NCBI GenBank assembly: GCA_046294265.1 | Contig: JBKBKC010000002.1 | Coordinates: 1 to 64,000 of the forward strand | Direction of reading: 5' to 3' | Source of the DNA: JBKBKC01 sp046294265 | Lineage (GTDB): Bacteria; Pseudomonadota; Alphaproteobacteria; Rhodobacterales; Rhodobacteraceae | Length of the DNA: 64,000 bases | Part shown: positions 16,342 through 25,095 of the stretch, in pieces | Layout of the letters: every line of letters begins with the position of its first letter | Numbering within the stretch: the first letter of the stretch is position 1 | The notes under the pieces: model-generated | What the model was told of the DNA's origin: nothing | The model's input: only the letters and a program-made list of their open reading frames with translations | The model's database searches: none | Translations under genes and position numbers: made by a program

Positions 16342-17985
16342 TCACATGTTGGGATAGTTCGGCCCGCCGCCGCCCTGCGGGGTTTTCCAGACGATGTTCT
16401 GGCTGGGGTCCTTGATGTCGCAGGTCTTGCAGTGAACGCAGTTCTGGAAATTGATCTGGAACCGCGCGGCCTGCCCCTCGCCGATCACCTCATAGACCCC
16501 CGCCGGGCAATAGCGCTGCGCAGGTTCGGCATATTCGGGCAGGTTCACCCGGATCGGCACGGAGGCGTCTTTCAGCGTGAGGTGCGCAGGCTGGCTTTCC
16601 TCATGGTTAGTAAAGCTGAAGGCCACGTTGGTCAGCCGGTCAAAGGACAGTTTGCCATCCGGTTTGGGATAGTCGATGGTCTTGTGATCCGCCGCCTTTC
16701 CGGTCGCCTCGGCATCCGACTTGCCATGCTTGAGAGTGCCGAACAGCGAGAACCCGACGGTGTTGGTCCACATGTCGATGCCGCCGCCCATCAGACTGGC
16801 CATCAGCCCGTATTTCGACCACAGGGGCTTGACGTTGCGCACTTTCTTCAGGTCCTGCCCGATAGGGCCCAAGCGCACTTCGGTCTCATAGCTCGTCAGT
16901 TCGTCGCCCGCCCGCCCGGCCTTGATCGCCGTGTGCGCGGCCTCGGCCGCGGCCTTGCCCGACAGCATGGCGTTGTGGTTGCCCTTGATGCGCGGGACGT
17001 TCACCAGGCCTGCGGTGCAGCCCAGCAGCGCCACGCCGGGTGCCACCAACTTGGGGATCGACTGCCAGCCCCCCTCCGATATCGCCCGCGCCCCATAGGC
17101 GATGCGCTTTCCACCCTTCAACAGCTCGGCCACCATGGGATGATGCTTGAACCGCTGAAACTCCATGTAGGGGTAGAGGTGCGGATTGGCGTAGTTCAGA
17201 TGCACCACGAAACCCACATAGACCTGATTGTTCTCAAGGTGATAGATGAACGACCCGCCGCCGGCGTTCTTGCCCAGAGGCCAGCCCATCGTGTGTGTCA
17301 CCGTGCCGGGGCGGTGCTTCTCGGGGGCGATCTCCCAGATCTCCTTCATGCCAAGGCCGAACTTCTGCGGGTCCTTGCCCGCCGACAGGTCGTATTTTGC
17401 GATGACCTCTTTCGCGAGGCTGCCGCGCACTCCCTCGGACAGGAACACATATTTGCCCAGCAGTTCCAGCCCGGGCTCATACCCCGGCCCCTGTGTGCCG
17501 TCCGGGTTCAGGCCGAACTCGCCCGCCACCACGCCCGCAACGCGATTGCCGTCATAGACCAGCGCGGAACAGGCCATGCCGGGGAAAATCTCCACTCCAA
17601 GCGCCTCGGCCTGCTCCGCCATCCAGCGGCAGACATTCGCCATGCTGACGATGTAGGCACCGTGGTTCGACATCAGCGGCGGCATCGGCCAGTTGGGGAT
17701 ACGGATCTGCCCGGCAGGCCCCAGTAAGTAGAAATTGTCCTCGGTCACCGGCGTATGGATCGGCGCGCCCATGCTGCGCCAGTCGGGCAGCAGGGCATCG
17801 AGGCCCGAGGTATCCAGCACCGCGCCCGACAGGATATGCGCGCCGACCTCAGACCCTTTCTCGATCACAACCACATTGAGGTCGGCATCCAGCTGCTTGA
17901 GGCGGATCGCCGCCGACAGGCCCGCCGGGCCAGCACCGACGATCACGACGTCATATTCCATCTGTTCGCGGGTGATCTCGGTCAT
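16342..17985 (-). CDS. Electron transfer flavoprotein-ubiquinone oxidoreductase
   Basis: A 547-residue membrane-associated flavoprotein passing electrons from ETF (fed by acyl-CoA dehydrogenases) to ubiquinone. The FAD-binding VVIVGAGPAGLSAAIRL is near the start. The C-terminal ferredoxin-like domain carries a 4Fe-4S site: CPAGVYE, then NCVHCKTCDIKDPSQNI. ATG at 17985 follows AGGAG; the longer upstream frame is not needed. An acyl-CoA dehydrogenase that could feed this route is encoded 4 kb away. Confidence 0.96.
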   Translation of the reverse strand: MTEITREQMEYDVVIVGAGPAGLSAAIRLKQLDADLNVVVIEKGSEVGAHILSGAVLDTSGLDALLPDWRSMGAPIHTPVTEDNFYLLGPAGQIRIPNWPMPPLMSNHGAYIVSMANVCRWMAEQAEALGVEIFPGMACSALVYDGNRVAGVVAGEFGLNPDGTQGPGYEPGLELLGKYVFLSEGVRGSLAKEVIAKYDLSAGKDPQKFGLGMKEIWEIAPEKHRPGTVTHTMGWPLGKNAGGGSFIYHLENNQVYVGFVVHLNYANPHLYPYMEFQRFKHHPMVAELLKGGKRIAYGARAISEGGWQSIPKLVAPGVALLGCTAGLVNVPRIKGNHNAMLSGKAAAEAAHTAIKAGRAGDELTSYETEVRLGPIGQDLKKVRNVKPLWSKYGLMASLMGGGIDMWTNTVGFSLFGTLKHGKSDAEATGKAADHKTIDYPKPDGKLSFDRLTNVAFSFTNHEESQPAHLTLKDASVPIRVNLPEYAEPAQRYCPAGVYEVIGEGQAARFQINFQNCVHCKTCDIKDPSQNIVWKTPQGGGGPNYPNM

Positions 17986-18192
17986 GCGGCTCTCCTGCGT
18001 GGGCAATTTGCTACGGTCCGATCGGCAATGCCCCATGCCCGCCCCCACGTCAATTGCGACGAGGCGTCCCGCCCCCCCTTCGCTGCCCCTTGCAAATCGG
18101 CCCCCGCTGGGGTCAGTTGGATCACTGGACGCTGAACGGGGACATGGCTTGCGAGGGCCATGGCCTTGTCATTTTCACGAAGCGGAAGAGCG

Positions 18193-18663
18193 ATGGAAAA
18201 GATCCCGATGACCCGCACCGGCCATGCCGTGCTGGATGACGAGCTCAAGCAGCTGAAATCGGTGGAACGGCCGGCGGTCATCCGCGCGATTGCGGAGGCG
18301 CGCGAACATGGCGACCTGTCCGAGAACGCCGAGTATCACGCCGCGCGCGAGAAGCAGAGCTTCATCGAGGGCCGGATCAAGGAGCTTGAGGCGATCCTGA
18401 GCCGCGCCGAGGTGATCGACCCCGCGCGGCTGTCGGGCGCCATCAAGTTCGGCGCCACCGTCACCCTGTCGGAAGAAGAGACGGGCGAGGAGCGCACCTA
18501 TCAGATCGTGGGCGAGGCCGAGGCCAACCTGGAAGCGGGCCTGTTGAACATGCGCGCCCCGCTCGCGCGCGCGCTGATCGGCAAGGAAGAGGGCGACACC
18601 GTTGAGGTGCGCACCCCCGGTGGCACCAAAAGCTATGACGTGGTGAGCGTCCGCTACGTCTGA
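18193..18663 (+). CDS. greA: Transcription elongation factor GreA
   Basis: A 156-residue GreA that rescues backtracked RNA polymerase by stimulating transcript cleavage. The N-terminal coiled-coil ends in the acidic tip ..HGDLSENAEYHAAREKQ, with the D and E residues needed in the secondary channel. The C-terminal FKBP-like domain ends with GTKSYDVVSV. The start at 18193 (MEKIPMTRTG) fits the family; the frame open from 18160 is longer but unsupported. Confidence 0.96.
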   Translation: MEKIPMTRTGHAVLDDELKQLKSVERPAVIRAIAEAREHGDLSENAEYHAAREKQSFIEGRIKELEAILSRAEVIDPARLSGAIKFGATVTLSEEETGEERTYQIVGEAEANLEAGLLNMRAPLARALIGKEEGDTVEVRTPGGTKSYDVVSVRYV

Positions 18664-18679
18664 CAAGGGGGATACGCCC

Positions 18680-19681
18680 GTGGCCGATCCTTCCGACAAA
18701 CCGCTTGACCTGGGGGTTTATGGCCGCCCCTTGCCAATCTCGCGCAACCTGTCCGATCTGGTGGCGGGTCTGCTGGCCGTGATCTGGGTGGCGGGCGTGG
18801 TCGCTTGGCTGATGCTGGCACCGGATGAGGCGCGACCCGATGGTCTAATGGCCATGCTGATTCTTTTTTTGCCACTGGCGCTCCTGTGGGTGGCCTTCAC
18901 CACCGCGCGTCAGGTCCGCACCCTTCGGGATGAAGCGCAGCGGTTGCAGGTGACCGTGGACGCGCTGCGCCACGCCTATGTCATGGCCCAGCAGACCGGC
19001 AGCCGCGGCACGGTCGAAAAGCGGCTCGACGAGATCGCGGCGGCACAGAAACAGACCGAGGCGGCGCTGTCGATGTTTGTCTCGCGCCGCGACACGGCCC
19101 TCTCGGTGCCCTCGGCCGACCGCAAGGCGGCGCTGGCGCTGCCCAGCCCCGATCTCGGTGCCGAGCAGCCCGCACTGGCGCTTGGCACCCCCGCAGAAGA
19201 CATGCGCGCGCCTTTGTCGGTGGCCGATTTTGTGCGCGCCCTGCATTTCCCCGAAAATGCCGAGGACAAGGACGGATTTCGCGCCCTGCGCATCGCGCTC
19301 GAGGATCGCCGCGCCTCTAAACTCATCCGGGCGGCTCAGGACGTCCTGACACTGCTCGCGCAGGAAGGCATCTACATGGATGACCTGAAACCCGAACGCT
19401 GCCGCCCCGAGGTTTGGCGGCGCTTTGCCGCCGGGGAGCGAGGCCGGGCCGTGGCGGCCCTTGGCGGCATCCGCGACCGTTCGTCCCTGACGCTGACCGC
19501 GGCCCGGATGCGCGAAGATCCGGTGTTCCGCGACGTCGCCCACCATTTCCTGCGCTGCTTCGACCGCACGTTCCAGGATTTCGAAACCACCGCCACCGAC
19601 GCCGAACTGACCGATCTTGCCGATACCCGCACCGCGCGCGCCTTCATGCTGTTCGGTCGCGTAACCGGCACGTTCGACTGA
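18680..19681 (+). CDS. Conserved membrane protein of unknown function
   Basis: A 333-residue protein with a GTG start 16 bp after greA, so probably co-transcribed. Two transmembrane helices occur at about residues 25-48 and 57-75. A coiled-coil region (TARQVRTLRDEAQRLQ) and a soluble C-terminal domain without recognisable catalytic motif follow. I know of similar hypothetical proteins beside greA in Rhodobacterales but no function. The architecture suggests a cytoplasmic domain anchored by an N-terminal hairpin. Confidence 0.75.
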   Translation: MADPSDKPLDLGVYGRPLPISRNLSDLVAGLLAVIWVAGVVAWLMLAPDEARPDGLMAMLILFLPLALLWVAFTTARQVRTLRDEAQRLQVTVDALRHAYVMAQQTGSRGTVEKRLDEIAAAQKQTEAALSMFVSRRDTALSVPSADRKAALALPSPDLGAEQPALALGTPAEDMRAPLSVADFVRALHFPENAEDKDGFRALRIALEDRRASKLIRAAQDVLTLLAQEGIYMDDLKPERCRPEVWRRFAAGERGRAVAALGGIRDRSSLTLTAARMREDPVFRDVAHHFLRCFDRTFQDFETTATDAELTDLADTRTARAFMLFGRVTGTFD

Positions 19682-19691
19682 TCCCTTCTTG

Positions 19692-19707
19692 TGTCCCCAA
19701 ATATCCC
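19692..19707. repeat. Copy of a 16-bp intergenic motif
   Basis: TGTCCCCAAATATCCC here is identical to 32394-32409, where it forms one arm of a long hairpin. Both copies follow the end of a plus-strand gene and face a convergent minus-strand gene. Confidence 0.6.
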
Positions 19708-19775
19708 CGAGTAGCCAATGGGTTCATGACACCGATGGACAGGGGGGGCGGCCGCCGCCCCATCCCACGCCCAGC

Positions 19776-20390
19776 CTAGACCGCGCGCACCATCGTCACC
19801 GACGCTTCGAACCCGAAAAGGTGCCGCAGCAGGCCCAGACGATGCACCCCCGCCGCCCGAAAGCCCAGCCGTTCATAAAGGGCGCGGGCCCGGATGTTGG
19901 TGTCAATCACATCCAGCCGCATTTCATGGTAGCCGCGCGTCGCGGCCAGCCGCGCCGTGGCCTCGATCAGGCCTGACCCCACGCCCTGCCCGCGCGCGGC
20001 AGGGGCAACGCATATGCCGTCGAACAGGAACCGCTCATTGTCCACCTCGCGCGACAGGCACCACAGCGCCGCACCGCGCAACAGCCCGCCGATCACGCCA
20101 TAGGCCCGCATGAGGTCGCGCAGCCCGCCTCCGGCAAAGGCGCCCTGATGCGTCTTGAACCCGGCCAGTCCCAGCAGGCTGCCAGCCGCATCCAGCGCCA
20201 CCACTGCGTGATCGGGCATGATCGTCGCGTCCAGATAGGCGATGGCCCGCGCATCGGGGCCCATCACGCGGCCCAGTTTCGATCCGAAGGCCTGCCAGTA
20301 GAGCTCGGCGGCGGCATGGCGCAGCGGCCCCGGCAGGCCAAAGGCGATATACACGCCCGCCGAAGATCCTGCCGGACTAGAGGGCCGCAT
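19776..20390 (-). CDS. GNAT family N-acetyltransferase
   Basis: A 204-residue acetyltransferase. The acetyl-CoA-binding motif A appears as ICVAPAARGQGVGSGLIEA, followed by the conserved LDVIDTNIRARALYERLGF. The substrate cannot be told from the sequence. The N-terminal 60 residues are less typical. ATG at 20390 overlaps the upstream lipoprotein gene by 14 bp, implying a two-gene operon. Confidence 0.85.
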   Translation of the reverse strand: MRPSSPAGSSAGVYIAFGLPGPLRHAAAELYWQAFGSKLGRVMGPDARAIAYLDATIMPDHAVVALDAAGSLLGLAGFKTHQGAFAGGGLRDLMRAYGVIGGLLRGAALWCLSREVDNERFLFDGICVAPAARGQGVGSGLIEATARLAATRGYHEMRLDVIDTNIRARALYERLGFRAAGVHRLGLLRHLFGFEASVTMVRAV

Positions 20391-20988
20391 CCTGCGCCTG
20401 AACCAAAAGAACCCCGTGGTTCTGGTCGGCATCATCATCGGTGATCACCCGCGTGGTGACCCCCGGCAGGGTGCCGAAAGCCTCCATCAGTTTCTTGGGA
20501 AACCAGGTGGAAGGCATCGCTTCAAACCCCGGCACACCGCGCAGGATCGACGATACCGCCACCGTGCACTGCGCCTTGGGCACCGCGCCATAAGCCTTGG
20601 CGCGGGCCATGGCGATTTCGGCCACCTCGGGCGATACGACGATGGTCTGTTCCACCACATCGTAGGTTTCGCGGGCGTGGTAGTCGATGTAGTAGGTGAC
20701 CATTTTCGGCGTAACGCCGAAATGCACGTCATTCCGCTCGGGCAGGGCGGGGTGATACCATGTGCCCGCGGGATCGAACATGATCCGCTCCGACCCATTG
20801 ATCATCATGCCAGCATGGGCACCCGATCCGTTGCTGGTGGCCAGCACGGTGAACAGGGTGATCGCGGGCGGCCCGGGATGCACATAGCGCGCGGCCCGCA
20901 CCTGATCGTCCGATGCCCATTTGGGTTCGGCACCACCGCATGCGGCAAGGGTCAGCACTGCGGCAAGGCAGAGCAGGATTCGACGCAT
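20377..20988 (-). CDS. Putative lipoprotein with permuted papain-like residues
   Basis: A 203-residue predicted lipoprotein. The signal peptide ends in LTLAAC, a lipobox with Cys17. SGAHAGMMI and, about 75 residues later, AQCTVAVSSIL give a His-then-Cys order as in permuted NlpC/P60 (YiiX/LRAT-like) enzymes. The family is unnamed to me and the enzyme link is inference. It is co-directional and overlapping with the downstream acetyltransferase. Confidence 0.7.
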   Translation of the reverse strand: MRRILLCLAAVLTLAACGGAEPKWASDDQVRAARYVHPGPPAITLFTVLATSNGSGAHAGMMINGSERIMFDPAGTWYHPALPERNDVHFGVTPKMVTYYIDYHARETYDVVEQTIVVSPEVAEIAMARAKAYGAVPKAQCTVAVSSILRGVPGFEAMPSTWFPKKLMEAFGTLPGVTTRVITDDDADQNHGVLLVQAQDAAL

Positions 20989-21051
20989 CGGTTAACTCCG
21001 GTTCAGGGCGGGCGACCGATCAGCACAGGCGGGCGCGCAGCAAAAGCAGGC

Positions 21052-21204
21052 TCAGGCGTTGGCAAGCGCCATGAAGATCAGCACACCCACCGAGATGCCG
21101 ATACCCCACATCGTGATGCGGATGAAACCGGCAAAGGTCTTTTCATGCCCGGACACGTCCATGCTGCCCGATTTATATTCTTCCTGGTGATCTTGCCCGG
21201 CCAT
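21052..21204 (-). CDS. aa3-type cytochrome c oxidase subunit IV
   Basis: A 50-residue single-span membrane protein. A charged N-terminus (HQEEYKSGSMDVSGHEKTF) is followed by one hydrophobic helix (FIRITMWGIGISVGVLIFMAL). This is the pattern of the small subunit IV of alphaproteobacterial aa3 oxidases, usually encoded away from the main cox genes. It lies between an MBL hydrolase and a lipoprotein gene. The role is structural, in the inner-membrane oxidase. Confidence 0.85.
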   Translation of the reverse strand: MAGQDHQEEYKSGSMDVSGHEKTFAGFIRITMWGIGISVGVLIFMALANA

Positions 21205-21291
21205 GTGATCCGCTCCCTTGTCCGTTTGGTTCCACTGTGGCCTTAGCCCATTCAGCCCTGACTGTGAAGCGGTGCGGGTGTCGCGAGTGGG

Positions 21292-22326
21292 TCAGTCGGT
21301 GCGCCAGAGCCAAGCTCCGTCTGGGCCTTCGACACGAGCCGCCTCGCCGCGCGCAGCAAGATGATTCAGATGCGCCACTGCCTCGGCCATCGCCAGCCCA
21401 TATTCGCTCGTCCCGATGGCCCGGCGGTAAAGCAGCGCAAAACAGTCGCAGGCGCTGCGCGGGGTCTCGCGCAGGCCCTCGCGCAGGCGGACAAGGGCCG
21501 CCTCATGGTTGTCGATCATCTGGGCCAGCCGGTGTGGCAGGCCATTAAAAGGCAGCTTGTGGCCGGGCAGGACAAGCTGGCCATGCTCCGCCAGCGGCAG
21601 GAACCTGCGGCACGCCTCCAGCCAGTCGGCCAACGGATCGGCTTGGGGCTCTGTCGGATAAACCCCGATATTGGGCGAGATTCTGGGCAGGATCTGGTCA
21701 CCGCCCAGGATGATGCCGTCGTGGGACCAAAGCGTGGCATGTTCCGGCGCATGTCCCCCGCCCGTGCGCACCACCCAGTCCCGATCGCCAAGGCGCAGCC
21801 GTTGCCCCTCGACGATCCGGCTGTAGCCAAGCGGCAAGGGCGCCACCACATCGGCAAAGTTGAACGGCCGTTCGTTCATGCGCGCGGCCAGGATGTCGGG
21901 GGCCATCCCCGCCCACCGCCAGAAGGCGACCGATTCGGGCGCGGGCCGATCCTGCACATCAAGCACAAGCATCCGCGCGTAAAGCCAGGCGGTGCGCGTG
22001 GTGATCAGTTCGGCCCCCTCTGCCTGGAACCAACCGGCAAGGCCGATGTGATCGGGGTGGTGATGCGTCGCCAGCACCCGCGCTACCGGTCGTCCGGCCA
22101 GCGGGCCGTCCCGCAGCGCCTGCCACACCGCGCGACTGCGGTTCGAGGCCATGCCGGTATCCACCAGCGTCCAGCCATCGGCATCGGCCAGCGCATAGAC
22201 GTTCACATGGTCCAGCGCGATCGGCAGCGGCAGACGCATCCACAGGATGCCCGGCGCCACCTCGACGGCCTGCCCGGGCTCCGGCGGTTCGGCAAAGGGA
22301 TGCCGGATGCCGGGTTCGGCGTTCAC
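21292..22326 (-). CDS. MBL-fold metallo-hydrolase
   Basis: A 344-residue metallo-beta-lactamase-fold hydrolase. The metal site THHHPDHIG is near residue 97; GGGHAPEHATL and GGDQILPRISPNIG follow. The C-terminal helical domain resembles the LACTB2-like winged-helix extension. It begins with GTG at 22326, overlapping the stop of the acyl-CoA dehydrogenase gene (GTGA). Co-translation suggests a thioesterase-like role in acyl-CoA metabolism, which is inference; other MBL substrates are possible. Confidence 0.88.
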   Translation of the reverse strand: MNAEPGIRHPFAEPPEPGQAVEVAPGILWMRLPLPIALDHVNVYALADADGWTLVDTGMASNRSRAVWQALRDGPLAGRPVARVLATHHHPDHIGLAGWFQAEGAELITTRTAWLYARMLVLDVQDRPAPESVAFWRWAGMAPDILAARMNERPFNFADVVAPLPLGYSRIVEGQRLRLGDRDWVVRTGGGHAPEHATLWSHDGIILGGDQILPRISPNIGVYPTEPQADPLADWLEACRRFLPLAEHGQLVLPGHKLPFNGLPHRLAQMIDNHEAALVRLREGLRETPRSACDCFALLYRRAIGTSEYGLAMAEAVAHLNHLAARGEAARVEGPDGAWLWRTD

Positions 22327-24035
22327 GCCGCCAGATCCGCGTCCGTCAGCGCATAAAGCCCCGCAGCCCCTTCACGCACCTGCGCCAGAAGCGCCGCATG
22401 TTCCGGCAAGAGCCGCAGGATCGCCACCCGCGCAAGTGCTGCGCGCGCTCCCTCACCCCCCTCGGCCATGGCAGAGGCCAGGTGCACATGCGCCGACAAC
22501 ACCCGCGCGAAGGCGCGGCAATAGGGCACGGCCCCGGCGAAGCGGTCGTTCATGTCCTGCGCCACCAGCACCTCGGTCGCCTCGCGCAATGCTTCGGAAG
22601 CATTCCAGACGGGAGTGGCCAGATCGGGCAGGCTGGCGCGCGCGGCCTCGGCCCCTGCCTGCACCTCGTCGATCAGGCGGAAAGCCGCCTCGCCCCCGTC
22701 CATCATCTTGCGGGCTACAAGGTCCATCGCCTGGATGCCGTTGGTGCCTTCATAGATGGCCGTTACGCGGACATCGCGCAGGAATTGCGCGGCGCCGGTC
22801 TCCTCGATGAACCCCATGCCGCCATGCACCTGAACGCCCTCGCTTGCGACCCAGATGCCGGTATCGGTGCAGAACGCCTTGGCGATGGGGGTCAGAAGCG
22901 CCGCGCGGGCCTGCCAGTCGGCGGAGCCCGTCGCGCGGGCCATGTCGATGGCGACGGCGCACATCAGGGCGATGGCGCGGGCGGAATGGGTTTCGGCCTT
23001 CATCTCGGCCAGCATCCGGCGCACATCGGCATGGTCGATGATCGCGCCCGACCCTGCCACCGGCGTCTGCCCCTGCTTGCGGTCGGCGGCATAGGCGCGG
23101 GCGTGCTGATATGCGGCCTCGGCCACGCTGACGCCCTGGACCGCCACGCCGAGACGCGCGTTGTTCATCATCGTGAACATCGCGGCCATGCCCTTGTGCG
23201 GCTCGCCCACCAACCAGCCCTTGGCGCCGTCATACTGCATCACGCAGGTCGGGCTGCCGTGCAGGCCCAGCTTGTGCTCCAGGCTGACCACGGACAGGGT
23301 GTTGCGCTTCCCCGGGTTGCCATCCCCATCGGGGATCAGTTTCGGCACCATGAACAGGCTGATACCGCGCGTGCCCGCCGGCGCATCGGGCAGGCGCGCC
23401 AGCACCAGATGGCAGACATTCGCGGTGAAATCGTTGTCGCCCCAGGAGATATAGATCTTCTGCCCGCTGATCGCATAGCTGCCGTCATCCAGCGGCTCCG
23501 CCCGGCTGCGCAGCGCACCCACGTCCGACCCGGCCTGCGGTTCGGTAAGGTTCATCGTGCCGCACCATTCGCCGCTGACCAGCTTGGGGATATACAGCGC
23601 CTTGATCGCGTCGCTGGCATGATGCTCCAACGCCTCGATCTGGCCCTGCGTCATCAGGGGGTTCAGTTGCAGCGACAGGCAGGCCGACCCGATCATCTCG
23701 TTCACTGCCGAGGTGACGGCCATCGGCAGGCCCATCCCGCCATGCTCGGCACTGGCGGCGATGGCGTTCCAGCCTCCCTCGACAATCGCGCGATACCCCT
23801 CTGCAAAGCCCGGCGAGGTGCGCACCACGCCGTTTTCCAGCCTTGCGGGATGTTTGTCGCCCATGCGATTCAGGGGGGCCAATACCGTTTCACACAGCTT
23901 GCCCGCCTCGGCCAGCACCGCCTCCACCGTGTCCGGCGTGGCCTCGGCGAAAAGGGGGGTGGCGGTGACCCGGTCGAAGCCCAGCACATGCCCCAGCAGG
24001 AAACGGAAATCGTCAAGCGGAGCGCGATAGGGCAT
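22323..24035 (-). CDS. Acyl-CoA dehydrogenase (long DmdC-like type)
   Basis: A 570-residue FAD-dependent acyl-CoA dehydrogenase with an extra C-terminal domain, the size class of FadE/DmdC-like enzymes. MNLTEPQAGSDVGALRSRA binds the flavin/substrate. GMGFIEETGAAQFLRDVRVTAIYEGTNGIQ contains the catalytic Glu in YEGT. Substrate cannot be fixed from sequence; medium/long acyl-CoA or 3-methylmercaptopropionyl-CoA are options. ATG at 24035 is preferred over 24059. It leads an operon with the MBL hydrolase and would donate electrons via ETF to ETF-QO. Confidence 0.92.
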   Translation of the reverse strand: MPYRAPLDDFRFLLGHVLGFDRVTATPLFAEATPDTVEAVLAEAGKLCETVLAPLNRMGDKHPARLENGVVRTSPGFAEGYRAIVEGGWNAIAASAEHGGMGLPMAVTSAVNEMIGSACLSLQLNPLMTQGQIEALEHHASDAIKALYIPKLVSGEWCGTMNLTEPQAGSDVGALRSRAEPLDDGSYAISGQKIYISWGDNDFTANVCHLVLARLPDAPAGTRGISLFMVPKLIPDGDGNPGKRNTLSVVSLEHKLGLHGSPTCVMQYDGAKGWLVGEPHKGMAAMFTMMNNARLGVAVQGVSVAEAAYQHARAYAADRKQGQTPVAGSGAIIDHADVRRMLAEMKAETHSARAIALMCAVAIDMARATGSADWQARAALLTPIAKAFCTDTGIWVASEGVQVHGGMGFIEETGAAQFLRDVRVTAIYEGTNGIQAMDLVARKMMDGGEAAFRLIDEVQAGAEAARASLPDLATPVWNASEALREATEVLVAQDMNDRFAGAVPYCRAFARVLSAHVHLASAMAEGGEGARAALARVAILRLLPEHAALLAQVREGAAGLYALTDADLAA

Positions 24036-24144
24036 GGGAACCTCGTGGTGCCTTGGCAAGCGGACGACGCCGGGCTAAGGCCCGATGCCTGCCAACAGAG
24101 TAACCCAAGGGCAGCAACCGGCAACACCAACGCTGCGTCACGGG

Positions 24145-25095
24145 ATGAGCATGATCCAGACCATCTTACCCAGTGCCGAAGGGATCGCCGCCGCGGCCGA
24201 CCTGCTGCGCCGGGGTGATCTGGTCGCCTTTCCGACCGAGACGGTTTACGGCCTTGGCGGTGATGCGCGGTCGGATGCGGCGATGGCGGCGATCTTTGCG
24301 GCCAAGGGGCGGCCCCGGTTCAACCCGCTGATCGTGCATCTGGCGGATATGGCGGCGGCGCGTGCGGTCGCGGTGTTCGACGCCCGGGCCGAGCGGTTGG
24401 CAGAGGCCTTCTGGCCCGGACCTCTGACGCTGGTGTTGCGATTGCGCGCAGATGCGGGTCTGTCGCTGCTGGTGACGGCCGACCTGCCCACGGTGGCCAT
24501 CCGGCTGCCCGCACATCCGGCGGCGCGTGATCTGCTGGCGGCCTTTGGTGGTCCGGTGGCCGCACCTTCGGCCAATCCTTCGGGCCGGGTGTCGCCCACG
24601 CGGGCCGCCCATGTGATCGAAGGTCTGGCGGACCGCATCGCGGCGGTGGTCGATGGCGGGGACTGCTCGGTGGGGGTGGAATCGACGATACTGGGGCTCG
24701 ACGGCCCCGCGCGCCTGCTGCGACCGGGGGGCATCGCCTCCGAGGCGCTGGAGGCCGTTCTGGGCGCGCCGCTGCTGATGGCTGATGCCGGCAACATCAC
24801 GGCCCCGGGGCAGCTCGCATCGCATTACGCGCCCCTGGCCCGGGTTCGACTTCAGGTGACGCAGCCACGGCCGGGGGAGGTCTGGGTGGGCTTCGGTCCC
24901 GACTGCATGGGGTCTGCCCTGTCCCTGTCCGCGCAAGGCGACACGACCGAGGCCGCGGCGCGCCTGTTCCAGACGCTGCGCGACGCCGATAGGGTGGCGG
25001 GCCCCGAGGGCACCATCGCCTTTGCCCCGATTCCGGAAACCGGTCTGGGCCGCGCGGTCAACGACCGGCTGCGCCGCGCCGCCGCCCCGCGCTAG
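24145..25095 (+). CDS. Threonylcarbamoyl-AMP synthase (Sua5 type)
   Basis: A 316-residue enzyme making threonylcarbamoyl-AMP from threonine, bicarbonate and ATP for the t6A modification at tRNA position 37. The YrdC domain has DLVAFPTETVYGLGGDA, KGRPRFNPLIVH and PSANPSGRVSPT. The C-terminal Sua5 domain starts after TAPGQLASHYAP, distinguishing it from short TsaC. The start may be 24145 or the ATG at 24151. Its TAG overlaps the stop of the convergent DUF4175 gene through a shared CTAG. Confidence 0.94.
   Translation: MSMIQTILPSAEGIAAAADLLRRGDLVAFPTETVYGLGGDARSDAAMAAIFAAKGRPRFNPLIVHLADMAAARAVAVFDARAERLAEAFWPGPLTLVLRLRADAGLSLLVTADLPTVAIRLPAHPAARDLLAAFGGPVAAPSANPSGRVSPTRAAHVIEGLADRIAAVVDGGDCSVGVESTILGLDGPARLLRPGGIASEALEAVLGAPLLMADAGNITAPGQLASHYAPLARVRLQVTQPRPGEVWVGFGPDCMGSALSLSAQGDTTEAAARLFQTLRDADRVAGPEGTIAFAPIPETGLGRAVNDRLRRAAAPR

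Noticed and set aside
19689..19776. Possible small gene between the greA-linked membrane protein and the GNAT gene
   Set aside because: No start with a ribosome-binding site; the stretch is explained by the dispersed 16-bp motif at a convergent junction.
22398..24218. A 606-codon plus-strand frame
   Set aside because: It is antisense to the acyl-CoA dehydrogenase gene, which carries all family motifs.
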